Origin: Anaerolineaceae bacterium
GTDB taxonomy: Bacteria > Chloroflexota > Anaerolineae > Aggregatilineales > Phototrophicaceae
DNA length: 64,000 bases
Assembly: GCA_020634115.1 (NCBI GenBank)
Contig: JACKCH010000012.1
Coordinates: 620,001 to 684,000, forward strand
Direction: 5' to 3'
Shown: positions 36,201-45,061 of the stretch, in pieces
Position numbering within the stretch: position 1 is the stretch's first letter
Layout: every line of letters starts with the position of its first letter
Notes under the pieces: model-generated
Seen by the model: the letters and a program-made list of their open reading frames with translations, nothing else
Told to the model about the DNA's origin: nothing
The model's database searches: none
Position numbers and translations under genes: made by a program

Positions 36201-37981
36201 GATGTCAATTCGATAAACCGTCCATCATGCTCAAATCGCCCAACAGCGCCACGATAACCGAGCAGAGTTCGCGTCGAGAACTGTGCCTGCTCCCGTTCAC
36301 GGTCAATCGCTGGGTTCGTCACCACCGCGACCGTTTCTTTGAAAAAATCCGCCAGATTCACCCGCGCCTGACTGAGTGCCGCCAGTGGGCCATCCCACCC
36401 CAACGAACCAACCTGCTCCTTGCCGATTTCTGCTATCGTTTGCACGACACTTACGTGATAGCGTTCCCACCCCAGCGCAGCCATTGTATTCGCATTTAGA
36501 ACAGCCGGACGGTCCTGCCAGGGAAGAGACTCCGGAAAAGGATAGACTGCCGGAGAGGAAATCGGGAGCGCAGTCGCCAGTGCAACTGGGGCGGTTTCAC
36601 GCGACAGCATCCGGCCACCGCCGCCGGTGCGCTGTGGCGGCGGGAAATGCGGAGTCAGGGGCCGAAGCGCAGCTTTATAGGGGTATTCATCCCGTTCCTG
36701 GGTATAGTGCCAACCGCGCTCTTCAAACCGCTGCCAAACGTGATATTGGATAGCCGGGTAATCGAGAACCTCTACAGCACGTCCCGGTGTAATCTTCAGC
36801 GCGATTTTCTCGCCCGGCCCTAGTGGTTTGGGGTCGGCGGACATCATGGTCAACGGGTAAACGCCTCGTTCGGAACTGGCGAAATACTCTTTCTCTGTCT
36901 CGCCAAACCACAATGGACGCAGTCCTAGCGCATCCACAGAGAATACGCATTGGTCTGCAAAACGAGCGACCAGAGCCGCCGGGCCTTGCGCGAACGGGCC
37001 AAAACTGCGCCGCATCTGTCGGTACATATCATGAATCGAATCGATGTACTGCACCAAATCGTGATCGTGGGGCGGAAAAACCAGTTCCATCGCCTCAATC
37101 AAATCCAAACCAAAGTTATGGCACAAGGTATGCAGAGCGCGGTCTACATCCTGCGAGTCCGAGTTGTTCGGGTCAAGCTGGATTCCCAGCATCGCTGCTT
37201 CCATGCGGAAACGGGAAATCGTATTAAACTCCCCGTTGTGTCCCATCAACCCAAAAGGCTGCACCCGCTCAAAAATTGGGTTGGTGTTGGTGCTATACCG
37301 GGCGTGTCCCAGTGTAACGGTAGAGGCAAAAGTGGGGTCGCGCAGTTCAGGGTAATAACGCCGCAGGATTTCAGCCGTTCCCTGTACTTTGTAAACAGCA
37401 CTGTGGGTCGAAAACGATGGAAAATGAACGCCCAGTTCGCTTTCAAGGCGAACCTGCATATTGAATAAAAACGATTCCAGGTTATCCGCCGTGACCGCGC
37501 CGCGCATACCGGCAATCTGCCAGAAGTCCGGCTCGTTACGCCTTGCCTGTGACCCTAATTCATAACTGCGCACATCGCCTCGCTTGGCAACCAACACCTC
37601 AAGGCCAGCCTCACTGAGGATTTGCACAATACGGCTCTTGATTTCCGCTGCCTGACTGAGTTGCGCAACGGGAATCATCAGATGCGCCACCCAGAAATCC
37701 GAGTTGGTCGCCAAAGCCGATGGCAAGCGGGATGCCGCCAGTTTCTTCATCCACAACTGACGTGGAATATCAGTAAGGACTCCTACACCATCCCCTTCAC
37801 CATCAATAAAGCCACTGCGATGCCCCATGCGTGACAACGCCTCAATCGTCCGCTTCACATTACCATGAGTCGGCTGTCCACCTTTGCGCACCGCGCAAAT
37901 TAAGGCACAAGCATCACGTTCATTTCGATCAATGGGATGGAGAAATGGGGTAATATCTTGGGGTACAACAGAATCTGCCAT
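33299..37981 (-). CDS. Glutamate synthase large subunit, atypical stand-alone type
   Basis: A 1560-residue GltB-type protein that would convert glutamine and 2-oxoglutarate to two glutamates. Domains in order are a class II glutaminase (about 25-430; LGHARYSTNTNPIFE, FGLMGHNGEFNTISR), the central domain (about 500-830), the FMN/2-oxoglutarate domain (AMSFGSQGELAYKAYGEAAS; LIKI-type GQGAKPGEGGQLPG) with Fe-S cysteines CTICRKCHEGTCHVG, and the C-terminal beta-helix (VLVEGGAQDGVGKCARGGAV). The expected nucleophile is Cys25, but the motif is DACALICAV rather than the usual CGVGF. No gltD for the small subunit lies in the window, and the protein may be a separate GltB-like subfamily. The start has a strong AGGAGGAG site. 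It is flanked by two PucR regulators. Confidence 0.92.
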   Translation of the reverse strand: MADSVVPQDITPFLHPIDRNERDACALICAVRKGGQPTHGNVKRTIEALSRMGHRSGFIDGEGDGVGVLTDIPRQLWMKKLAASRLPSALATNSDFWVAHLMIPVAQLSQAAEIKSRIVQILSEAGLEVLVAKRGDVRSYELGSQARRNEPDFWQIAGMRGAVTADNLESFLFNMQVRLESELGVHFPSFSTHSAVYKVQGTAEILRRYYPELRDPTFASTVTLGHARYSTNTNPIFERVQPFGLMGHNGEFNTISRFRMEAAMLGIQLDPNNSDSQDVDRALHTLCHNFGLDLIEAMELVFPPHDHDLVQYIDSIHDMYRQMRRSFGPFAQGPAALVARFADQCVFSVDALGLRPLWFGETEKEYFASSERGVYPLTMMSADPKPLGPGEKIALKITPGRAVEVLDYPAIQYHVWQRFEERGWHYTQERDEYPYKAALRPLTPHFPPPQRTGGGGRMLSRETAPVALATALPISSPAVYPFPESLPWQDRPAVLNANTMAALGWERYHVSVVQTIAEIGKEQVGSLGWDGPLAALSQARVNLADFFKETVAVVTNPAIDREREQAQFSTRTLLGYRGAVGRFEHDGRFIELTSPLLIGGHSDLTVPDDVVESLRERGIWTLEGVTDYFGTNCVILSASVLAGEDMPSALVRLQSQAIEAVLNGASCLILDDSDIYSGELCWLDPLLVTAAVDKALREYRADGMNLRRQVGIVLRSGGLRDMHDLALSIALGANAILPYAMYAVGLGLAPQSKNGLPTEELTVTLEKMLRVMRAGLEKIISTIGCHELRGYGHAFSSVGFTEGVAAYFNTANYFGSAQRGLTWADLEADSAARAAEFRGEQSARLGNPARLYPKVWKKIEALAEGTLSYQDYTATLAEVEQEMPVALRHILTLNPVQAAIDPTSVDISIGQHALPVVIGAMSFGSQGELAYKAYGEAASRLNIICVNGEGGELPEVMGRYPNNRGNQIASGRFGVNIAFLNSCNLLEIKIGQGAKPGEGGQLPGHKVTPQVAEARHTTPGVDLISPNNNHDLYSIEDLAQLIDELKTANPNAKVSVKIPVVPGVGIIAVGIAKAGADIINLTGYDGGTGAARAHALRHVGLPAEIGVWLAHHALSSSGLRHKVELWCDGGMKSGRDVLKMLCLGANRVGFATLAMVAVGCTICRKCHEGTCHVGITTHLRTKEEAEEKGVKHFEPRDYETAVQAICTVFENLGAEIRELTAALGVERTQDLVGRADLLEQFAFQEKIDLSVLTIPAAKNARPQLQPGVGRRLTRPRNTLSKQLTSVIAESVAQGEYELTYDDEQVMAMDRALGTHLAGALARRDFPGADCVDAIHLVFSNSAVPGNGLAAFNDSPLNVLVEGGAQDGVGKCARGGAVTVLKGLTHDGVWVDGSVGKSFAYGAQGGVFIVQGDADTRACIRLSGADVIFGGEVREPLRDELGGLAARANLKGYACEYMTSGRVLILGDPGPWMCAGMSGGVVYQRIQPEMKLTEEAIRQRLAPSRLVEIMPLGESGVSDVQDLLRIYIHTLEANNQADAAYGLHRLLDRPDAHFIKIAPPQ

Positions 37982-38324
37982 AAATCTCCTCCTGATAACG
38001 TCTGCCGCCGGAATCGGGCATGTCGCACAAAACCAGATGACCTTGCAAAAGCGGAAACTGAGAATTTAGCAAGTTCACATAAGTAATGCTGCATAAACTT
38101 CAAAAGTTTCGCTTATGCAGCTTATACAGGAGAGAGGTTTTTAGAGGAAAAACTCAGAATCACTTCATACAGGGCGCGCAGAAGTTATCCAAAGTACAAT
38201 ATAAATCCACCTGGATTATTGGCTATAATAACTAATTCAAGTGGAGATTGTGGATTCAGGAACAAGTACGGTTAATTCAACCAAAGATTCCATCACTATT
38301 TCAGACGAAATACACAAAATATAA
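37982..38324. other. Gene-free upstream region of the gltB-type gene
   Basis: This 343-base AT-rich stretch separates the minus-strand PucR gene (end 38325) from the gltB-type gene (start 37981). It holds a long interrupted palindrome (38088-38121), a shorter one (AATCCACCTGGATT, 38203-38216) and a plus-strand TATAAT (38224-38229). I see no open frame or RNA gene. The minus-strand promoter of gltB must be here but I cannot place its boxes with confidence. Confidence 0.6.
38088..38121. promoter_or_regulatory. Candidate operator palindrome upstream of gltB
   Basis: GCTGCATAA (38088-38096) pairs perfectly with TTATGCAGC (38113-38121), with an inner ACTT/AAGT match. It lies 107-140 bases upstream of the gltB start and could be the site of the adjacent PucR-type regulator, or an RNA hairpin in the leader. 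Confidence 0.45.
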
Positions 38325-39974
38325 TTAACGGGTGCCTAACAGCTTTCGAATCGTCAGTGCCAGATGCAGCGCCAGGCGGGTTTCAGGGCGGTTGATGTCA
38401 ATTTCCGCAATTTCATTAATGCGATTCATCCGGTAAAGCAGCGTGTTGCGATGCACAATGAGCATCTCAGCAGTTTGACTCAGGTTGCCGTGACAGGTGA
38501 AAAAGGCATCCAGCGTTTTGACCAGGTCGGCGTGCTGCCTCAAGTCGTAATCCTCTAATGCGCCTAGGGTTTTGGTGCAGAACTCCATGAGCTTCTCACG
38601 CTCGGATAACCCCTGCAACAACTGGTATACGCCCAGGTCGCCTATATACAACGGCGTATCGGTCTGCAAACGCACGGCTAAATGCAAAGCCTTCTGAGCA
38701 TCTTCGTAGCTGGAACGCCAGTGGCCGATTTCCCGCGCGGGCTGCCCTACCCCAATGGCCGCTTTCGCACCGGGATGCCGCCGGTGGACTTCCTGGATGA
38801 GTAAACTTGCCAGATGCAGACTGGTATCCACTGGGTCTTTGGAATCTGTCGCGTGAAAAACCAAAATCTGTTTTTCTTTTTCCCGCTGCCAGACCAGGAC
38901 ATCATACTCAGCGGCCACATTGTTAACCAGCGTTTCGAGCCGCCGCAAGGATAACGACTCATCTCCTTGCCAGGCCAGCACAATCGCCACATGAATCCGC
39001 GTCATATCATGCTCGAAACGTTCGCCCTGGCGAATCGCTTCCTGATAATTGACGTCCCCCAGCAACAAACGGTCTAAGAAAGTGCCGCGCAGCCGTTTTT
39101 CCGTCTCGCTGATCGCTTTAGCCTTAGCCATTTCCAACGCGCAGGCCGCTGCGCCATACTCCGCCGCCAGCAGATCAATATCGTCGAGTTCAGTGTCACC
39201 ACCCACAATTGAAAGGTAGCCACGCCCGATGTTACTGGTCACAATCGGGCAGACCAGACGTGCCAGGCCAGGGGACGGCAGCGACTGCAACACAGCAGGA
39301 TTCTCAATCTCACTGACGCGGTGACGATCCTGTAACTCAACCGGCAGGTTATAGACATTGCGCAGGAAGGTTTCGACTTCTTCCCAGGTTTCAATAAACT
39401 GCGGTTGAACCGTCATATCCATAATTCGCAGGGTTTTATCCTGCACGATGACGGCCTTATTTGTCAGGCGGGAAATCGCGGCCACCAGTTCGGAAATCCC
39501 CTCATTCTGAGAAGAAATCTGGGTCAACTGGCGGTAAATCTGCGCGGCGCGGCGCTCAAGCTGTCCTTTACGATCCACCAACAGACTCACCACGGCCTTT
39601 TCCACCAAACGGATATGACTCCCTGGCGGTAAAATAAGCAACGGCATTCCGAAAGCGTTCGCCTCAGCTTGCGCCGTCGGGCTGACATTCTGACTCAACA
39701 CCACCGCAGACGCCTGTTTTTCGGACGCCCAACGGATAATATCAATATCCGGGGTCACACGCTGCGAACCGCGCTCTGGCTCCGCCACTAAAATCATTTC
39801 CCCACGCTGTAAGGTTTTCGGGGTTGCTTTTTGTTCTGGATAAATCACCGTGACCCAAGTCACCGAATGATTGAGCGCCCCTGTACCAGCAGCCAGGCGC
39901 GTACCCAAGGGCAAAGCCTGCTTACGAACATCTTCAACCGTAATTGCGCTATTCACGTCCATCATGCCCGTCAA
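38325..39974 (-). CDS. PucR-family transcriptional regulator
   Basis: A 549-residue regulator of the same plan as the one at 31.1 kb. The N-terminal PucR domain (about 10-125, AITVEDVRKQALPLGTRLAA; RGEMILVAEPERGS), a coiled region and sensor-like middle (about 130-290), a GGDEF-like middle (about 295-430) and the C-terminal helix-turn-helix (CHGNLSQTAEMLIVHRNTLL, YRMNRINEIAEIDINRP) are visible. TTG 39974 with GGAG seven bases upstream is the likely start; ATG 39965 or 39962 are alternatives. It lies upstream of gltB on the same strand, so it may control gltB through the palindrome at 38088. The ligand is unknown. Confidence 0.9.
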   Translation of the reverse strand: MTGMMDVNSAITVEDVRKQALPLGTRLAAGTGALNHSVTWVTVIYPEQKATPKTLQRGEMILVAEPERGSQRVTPDIDIIRWASEKQASAVVLSQNVSPTAQAEANAFGMPLLILPPGSHIRLVEKAVVSLLVDRKGQLERRAAQIYRQLTQISSQNEGISELVAAISRLTNKAVIVQDKTLRIMDMTVQPQFIETWEEVETFLRNVYNLPVELQDRHRVSEIENPAVLQSLPSPGLARLVCPIVTSNIGRGYLSIVGGDTELDDIDLLAAEYGAAACALEMAKAKAISETEKRLRGTFLDRLLLGDVNYQEAIRQGERFEHDMTRIHVAIVLAWQGDESLSLRRLETLVNNVAAEYDVLVWQREKEKQILVFHATDSKDPVDTSLHLASLLIQEVHRRHPGAKAAIGVGQPAREIGHWRSSYEDAQKALHLAVRLQTDTPLYIGDLGVYQLLQGLSEREKLMEFCTKTLGALEDYDLRQHADLVKTLDAFFTCHGNLSQTAEMLIVHRNTLLYRMNRINEIAEIDINRPETRLALHLALTIRKLLGTR

Positions 39975-40044
39975 ACTGTGTCTCCCGTATCTTCACCAAC
40001 AATCATGCTCATGATTCGGACAACTATGCCCCGCCAAATCCAGT

Positions 40045-40452
40045 CTACGTTTCACCCGTCAGCAAACCGGCGAGGATAACGCCGGCGAACACCAGCATGG
40101 ATTCACCCACAAAAGAACGACTTATATGGGCATACAGATTCAGCATTGCAAAAACGAGCAGCAGGGCGCCACCCAACCACGTCACCGGGCTGACCCGATA
40201 GCGGCGCGAATATTGATAGATACCTGAACCCAACAAAACTACCGCCCCGGCCAACGGCACAAACCACCCCGGCAGTTGTATCGTGTTATCCGAAAGAAGC
40301 TGAACCACCGCAAAAATCAGGACGAGAAAAAACCAGGTCATGCGTTCGATCTGTGCTTCGCGCGCGCTTTTACGTGGACCGCGATTATAGTTACTTTGTG
40401 ATCCGCTGGACTGCCGGTACGAAGTGTTGCTACTACGACGCCGCTTCGCCAT
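40045..40452 (-). CDS. Small membrane protein with basic N-terminus
   Basis: A 135-residue protein with a positively charged, Ser-rich N-terminal region (MAKRRRSSNTSYRQSSGSQS) followed by about three to four membrane segments (MTWFFLVLIFAVVQLLS; WFVPLAGAVVLLGSGIY; TWLGGALLLVFAMLNLYA; SMLVFAGVILAGLLTG). ATG 40452 is preferred over 40473 because GGAG lies nine bases before it. No family recognised. Confidence 0.75.
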   Translation of the reverse strand: MAKRRRSSNTSYRQSSGSQSNYNRGPRKSAREAQIERMTWFFLVLIFAVVQLLSDNTIQLPGWFVPLAGAVVLLGSGIYQYSRRYRVSPVTWLGGALLLVFAMLNLYAHISRSFVGESMLVFAGVILAGLLTGET

Positions 40453-40567
40453 TGTTTGTTTCTCCGTTGCCATTCCCAGAATGGTGATTTACCATTAGCA
40501 TACATCTAATGAGGCATTTAGGCTAATTATACAAGTACAGCCGGTTAATCGGAAGATTCAGCAGCGT

Positions 40568-41485
40568 ATGATGCACAAAACGACACCAGCGAGTCTAAAA
40601 TCACAGACTCGGTGGCTATGGTGTATGCTTATTCCCTTCGTGCTGCTGGCGGCGTGCAGTCCCAAGCAGAGCAGCGGCCCGCGCTTGATTCAGGATTCGA
40701 CCTTAGCGCCCACCACCCTCCAGCCGACACGCTTCCTGACGGCAACGCCATCACCGCTGTTTATCCCGGTGGCGACTTCGGCGGAAGTGGGGGTTACACC
40801 GCTGGCAAGCGCACAGCCTGGCTTCGCCCTTATCACGCCCACCCTGCCTCCCAGCAAAACGCCGACAGCCACGCCGACCCAGACCGCTACCGCCACATCT
40901 ACACCGCTTCCCACGTCAACCGCCGTGATCTTTGTGCCGTCGCTGGTGTTCCCAACCATCGGGTATGTGGTGACAACGCCCCTGCCCGGTGTACCGGATA
41001 GCAACGCCGGAACACCGCTGAACTGTGCCACGCCCTGGTTCTTTACCCAGCCGATTCCCGCGACATGCCCCCTGAATGCACCGCTGATTACCAATGGGGC
41101 GCTACACCAGTTCCAGAACGGCCTCATGATCTGGGTGCAGCAACAGGACGCGATTTATGTGCTGTTTGACAGTGCCAACTTCCCCCGCTGGCAGGTGATG
41201 AACGACCTTTACACAGACGGGATGCCAGAAACCGACCCGGCATTTGCCAATGCGCCACCCTATACCTGGCAGCCACGCCGGGGATTCGGGCTGTTGTGGC
41301 GCAGCGACTTCAACATCCAGCAGAGACTCGGATGGGCAGTCAGCGAATACGAAACCCCTTACACCATTCAAGTGCAAACCGCCGCTGATGGTTCAATCTA
41401 CCTGAACGATACGCGGGGCGGGATTCTTCATCTGCTGCCCGGCGGTCAAGATTGGCAGCGTTACGAAAGTCACGGCGGTTTTTAG
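40568..41485 (+). CDS. Secreted lipoprotein, Thr/Pro-rich linker
   Basis: A 305-residue predicted lipoprotein with signal and lipobox (LIPFVLLAACSPKQS, Cys about residue 30). A Thr/Pro/Ala-rich linker (about 45-125, LPPSKTPTATPTQTATATST) joins it to a globular C-terminal domain of about 170 residues with Cys (NCATPWFFTQPIPATCPLN) and aromatic motifs (FGLLWRSDFNIQQRLGWAVS). Related domains are found in other Chloroflexota lipoproteins, from memory. It precedes the LCP gene by 14 bases, suggesting cell-envelope function. Confidence 0.82.
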   Translation: MMHKTTPASLKSQTRWLWCMLIPFVLLAACSPKQSSGPRLIQDSTLAPTTLQPTRFLTATPSPLFIPVATSAEVGVTPLASAQPGFALITPTLPPSKTPTATPTQTATATSTPLPTSTAVIFVPSLVFPTIGYVVTTPLPGVPDSNAGTPLNCATPWFFTQPIPATCPLNAPLITNGALHQFQNGLMIWVQQQDAIYVLFDSANFPRWQVMNDLYTDGMPETDPAFANAPPYTWQPRRGFGLLWRSDFNIQQRLGWAVSEYETPYTIQVQTAADGSIYLNDTRGGILHLLPGGQDWQRYESHGGF

Positions 41486-41499
41486 CGAACAGGTTCTGA

Positions 41500-42399
41500 A
41501 TGCAGGAATTGACTCAACCCATCATCACACGGTTCAAAAGTGCGAACCGGCGCGGAAAAATCGGGCTGGCGCTGCTCATGGTGACGCTGGCGACGCTTTT
41601 CTGCATAGGCTTATTCACCGTGTTATACCTGGTGTTCCCCCCACCCCACCTGGACATTCTCATCCTCGGCATGGATGACCGGAGCAGCGGCAGTTTTGCC
41701 GGGCGCACTGACGCGATTCTGCTGTTAGGGGTAGACCCGGCCCGGTTAGAGGTGAATTTGCTCTCCCTGCCCCGTGACCTGTTTATAGATGTGCCGGGTT
41801 ATGGGATGCAGCGCATCAACACGATCAATGTTCTCGGTGAACAGGAGGAAAAAGGGAGCGGCCCGGCGCGGCTGTCCGCCAGTATCACCCAGGATTTCGG
41901 TATTGAGGTAGACCGTTATGTCCGGCTGGACTTCAATGGCTTTGTCGCGCTGATAGACGCAGTTGGTGGGATCACAATTGATGTCGAACGAGTGATTGTG
42001 GATGACGCTTACCCTACTACCGACGGCGGCACGATACAGGTACGTTTCGAGTCCGGCGTACAGCACATGGACGGTGAACGCGCCTTGATCTACGCCCGCA
42101 CCCGCCACGCCGACGATGACTACCGCCGTGCCAGTCGTCAGCAGCAGGTTCTGGCGGCGCTCAGCCTAAAACTCCGTGACCCGCGTTACTGGCCGGAAGC
42201 CTGGCGCATTCTTGGCGAAGCAGTGGATACTAACCTCACAATTGGAGACATCCTGGCAATTGCCCCACCAGTGATCCTGAATGCCGGGCGCTTCAACCAA
42301 CTGGTGATTGACCGAGACTATGTCCTGGGGACAGCCGCCGGATACGCGGTGCCGAACTACGAAGCCATCGCGCCCTGGTTAGAAGGACGTTTTGAGTAA
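41500..42399 (+). CDS. LytR-CpsA-Psr (LCP) family protein
   Basis: A 299-residue membrane-anchored enzyme of the LCP family, which attaches teichoic-acid-like or capsule polymers to peptidoglycan or other lipid-linked acceptors. One membrane segment lies near residues 22-45 (IGLALLMVTLATLFCIGLFT). The catalytic domain has the family residues: GRTDAILLLGVDPARLEV, LLSLPRDLFIDVPGYGMQRI, and GERALIYARTRHADDDYRRA (Asp/Arg motif). It follows the lipoprotein gene closely and is convergent with the radical SAM gene. Confidence 0.92.
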   Translation: MQELTQPIITRFKSANRRGKIGLALLMVTLATLFCIGLFTVLYLVFPPPHLDILILGMDDRSSGSFAGRTDAILLLGVDPARLEVNLLSLPRDLFIDVPGYGMQRINTINVLGEQEEKGSGPARLSASITQDFGIEVDRYVRLDFNGFVALIDAVGGITIDVERVIVDDAYPTTDGGTIQVRFESGVQHMDGERALIYARTRHADDDYRRASRQQQVLAALSLKLRDPRYWPEAWRILGEAVDTNLTIGDILAIAPPVILNAGRFNQLVIDRDYVLGTAAGYAVPNYEAIAPWLEGRFE

Positions 42400-42421
42400 C
42401 AGTGAGTTTTAGGGAAAAACT

Positions 42422-42451
42422 GGGCAACCACGCTGGGTTGCCCCTACAAAT
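42422..42451 (+). repeat. Small palindromic intergenic repeat, copy 2
   Basis: Arms GGGCAACC and GGTTGCCC enclose ACGCTG and are followed by the tail CTACAAAT. It lies between the convergent LCP and radical SAM genes and shares tail and plan with the copies at 3543 and 62024. Confidence 0.6.
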
Positions 42452-42473
42452 CTACCCGTTTTATTGATAACCG

Positions 42474-44402
42474 TCAGGGCAGGAGGGCGACGTTTGAAAC
42501 CCGTTCGCCATCTGCGGACCGTTTGCGGGCGCTGATGGGTTTGACAGGTGGGCATTCCCAGGCCAGTTCTTCAGTTTCCGCCCGGACATCCTTGAATTTG
42601 GGCAGAATGCCACAAGCGAAGCAGCGATCCCGGCAGTCTACCCGTGTCTCGCCTTTGATGCTCATCAGGTAGTCGTCGCGCAGGAATTTCTTATGTACCG
42701 CCGCGTCAATATGATCCCAGGGGAATACTTCGTCAATGTCGCGTTCGCGGTCTGTGTAGAAAAACGGCGATAGCCCGGTCTCCTCAAATGCCGCCAGCCA
42801 GCGATCATGAAAATGCTGGTCGCCCCAGGCATCAAACTTGCAGCCCATCTCCCAGGCACGAAGAATTACGCCCCCGATGCGCCGGTCACCCCGGCTGAGG
42901 AATCCCTCAAATTCACTCGATTCGGTGTCATTCCAGCGCAGGTGCAAACCCTGGCCGCGCAGTTCATTTTTGAGCAAGCGCAATTTCTCATCTACCCGGT
43001 CAGTCGCATCCTGTGGCACCCACTGGAAGGGCGTATGCGGCTTGGGGATAAACGTGCTGACGCCCACGTTCACGTTGGCTTTCTTCCCCATGATCTTACG
43101 GCCTTCATACAACACCGCTTTGCACAGGTTGACAATCGCCTGCACATCATCCAGCGTTTCTTCCGGGTGACCGATCATGAAATACAGCTTGATGGTGCGC
43201 CAGCCACGCGAATACACGGCACGAGCCGCCTCCAAGACCTGCTCATCCGGCACGGCCTTGTTGATGATCTCACGCATCCGTTCCGTCGCCGCTTCCGGCG
43301 CAAAGGTGAACCCACTGCGACGTGTATCGCCCAGCTTATCGAGCAGGTCAGCGCTGGTACTCTCAATCCGCAGACTCGGCAGACTAAGAGTCATTCCTGA
43401 CTCGCCATAGACCTCATGCACCGCATCGCACAGTTCATGCACCCAGCGGTAGTCCGACGAGGACAGACTGAGTAGGCTGATTTCCTCAAAACCGGTGTTG
43501 GCGATCACCTCACCGATGGCGGAGACAATCTCCGCTACCGGGCGTTCCCGCACCGGGCGCGTAATCATCCCGGCATGGCAGAAGCGGCAGCCGCGTGTGC
43601 AGCCACGCATGATTTCAATCGGGGCACGGTTATGTACAGTGTCAATATTTGGCACGAGAAAACCGGTGAACGGCTTCGGCAGCACCGGCACAATCCGCTT
43701 GAGGACCCGCGCTGGGGCTTCCAGCGCATTTGGCTGCACATCCGCCACCGTGCCGTCCGCGTGATAGGTCACATCGTAAAAACGCGGCACATAAACACCC
43801 TGAATACCCGCCAGCGCCCTAAGTTGTTCAGCGCGGGTACTACCCCGCATGGCCTGAAGCGTCCGGGCAATTTCGACAATGATTTCCTCGCCTTCTCCGA
43901 TCACGAAAGCATCAATAAAATCACTCATCGGCTCAGGGTTGTAGCAGGCATGTCCACCCGCGATCACCACCGGGTACGATTCATCCCGTTCGGCACTCCG
44001 TACCGGCAGCCCGGCCATGTCAAGTAGGTTCAGCACATTGGTGTAGAGTTGTTCGTAGGGCAAACTGATACCCAGCAGGTCAAATTCACGTACAGGTCGC
44101 TTGTTTTCCAGTGAAAAGAGCGGAATTTCGTCGCGGCGCATCAGGTCTTCCATATCCACCCAGGGGCTGAACACGCGCTCGGCCAGCATGTCTGGCTGCT
44201 GGTTGATCTGTTCGTACAGAATCATGATCCCCAAGTTCGACATACCGAGATCGTAAATATCCGGGAAGGCAAGCGCCACCTTAAAATCGGTTGTTTCCCA
44301 ATCTTTGGTCACACTGTTAAACTCACCGCCGACATAGCGTCCCGGCTTGGTGACTTGGAGCAGCAAACGCTTTAGCCGACGCTCGATTTGATTGGGGCGC
44401 AT
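42474..44402 (-). CDS. B12-binding-domain radical SAM protein (TIGR03960-like)
   Basis: A 642-residue radical SAM enzyme. The N-terminal B12-binding-like domain (about 40-190, VALAFPDIYDLGMSNLGIMI; PVVIAGGHACYNPEPMSDF) precedes the radical SAM core, with the cluster cysteines in RGCTRGCRFCHAG (CxxxCxxC, about 272-284). The C-terminal Cys motif CRDRCFACGILPKF is typical of this uncharacterised family. It is normally encoded next to, or fused with, a DUF2344 protein; here that partner lies 15 kb away at 59.3 kb. The product is unknown. ATG 44402 gives a standard start. TATAAT on the minus strand at 44444-44449 may be its -10 box. Confidence 0.9.
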   Translation of the reverse strand: MRPNQIERRLKRLLLQVTKPGRYVGGEFNSVTKDWETTDFKVALAFPDIYDLGMSNLGIMILYEQINQQPDMLAERVFSPWVDMEDLMRRDEIPLFSLENKRPVREFDLLGISLPYEQLYTNVLNLLDMAGLPVRSAERDESYPVVIAGGHACYNPEPMSDFIDAFVIGEGEEIIVEIARTLQAMRGSTRAEQLRALAGIQGVYVPRFYDVTYHADGTVADVQPNALEAPARVLKRIVPVLPKPFTGFLVPNIDTVHNRAPIEIMRGCTRGCRFCHAGMITRPVRERPVAEIVSAIGEVIANTGFEEISLLSLSSSDYRWVHELCDAVHEVYGESGMTLSLPSLRIESTSADLLDKLGDTRRSGFTFAPEAATERMREIINKAVPDEQVLEAARAVYSRGWRTIKLYFMIGHPEETLDDVQAIVNLCKAVLYEGRKIMGKKANVNVGVSTFIPKPHTPFQWVPQDATDRVDEKLRLLKNELRGQGLHLRWNDTESSEFEGFLSRGDRRIGGVILRAWEMGCKFDAWGDQHFHDRWLAAFEETGLSPFFYTDRERDIDEVFPWDHIDAAVHKKFLRDDYLMSIKGETRVDCRDRCFACGILPKFKDVRAETEELAWECPPVKPISARKRSADGERVSNVALLP

Positions 44403-44553
44403 ACGATTCCCTCATAAGCTGAATTTCTCTGATGACGATCAACATTATAGCGGAGCGAGCAGGCATTGGGTAGCACTCATTCTGTGCTGCACAGTTCCCG
44501 ATGAGCCAACGTAAACTCCAATCACAAGTAAGCGCCCGACCAACCGGGGAAAC

Positions 44554-44562
44554 TGGTACAAT
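44554..44562 (+). promoter_or_regulatory. Extended -10 promoter of the roadblock-like gene
   Basis: TGG followed by TACAAT (44557-44562) is an extended -10 box with no good -35 box. Transcription from it would leave a leader of about 45 bases to GTG 44615. Confidence 0.45.
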
Positions 44563-44614
44563 AGTCAGAGAGCGCGATTAGCTATCCGGCGGCGCGTAGA
44601 AGAGGAGACTCGGC

Positions 44615-45061
44615 GTGGAATGGTTTGAGCGGCTTGCCAACAACAGTCATATCCAACTAATCGTGGTCGCCAACAATCGCGGACAGCTTTTGCGAGCATC
44701 GTCCTCCTTGAATAGCAGCAACGAACGATTAGCATCCATGTTCCAGGCGTTGTTCGTCCTGGCACAGAACATGATCAGCGACTTCAACCATAATCCGGCA
44801 CAGTTTATCCTGCTTTCCACCAACGAGCATCACGTGCTCATCTTCGCGCCCTACTACCCTACGTATTATGTCGCCATTGTCGTGGGCCGTACCGCGCCGC
44901 TCTCGCTGCTCATGACCGAGTTGGAGCGGGTACTGAGCGTCCTCACGCTGGCCGACCTGGAAGCACTGGATACGGCGCTGAAGGACAATGACCTGGATGC
45001 TGCTGAACTCATTCAAGCGGTGCAGGAATGGCTGTGGGAAAAACCGACGGGGAATTATTGA
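44615..45061 (+). CDS. Roadblock/LC7-like small protein
   Basis: A 148-residue soluble protein starting at GTG, with AGAGGAG six bases upstream. Alternation of strands and helices (IQLIVVANNRGQLLRASSSL; FILLSTNEHHVLIFAPYYP; YYVAIVVGRTAPLSLLM) resembles the roadblock/LC7 (MglB-like) fold, which binds small GTPases as a dimer. An acidic C-terminal helical tail follows. No small GTPase is encoded nearby. The fold assignment is by eye and moderately sure. Confidence 0.7.
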   Translation: MEWFERLANNSHIQLIVVANNRGQLLRASSSLNSSNERLASMFQALFVLAQNMISDFNHNPAQFILLSTNEHHVLIFAPYYPTYYVAIVVGRTAPLSLLMTELERVLSVLTLADLEALDTALKDNDLDAAELIQAVQEWLWEKPTGNY

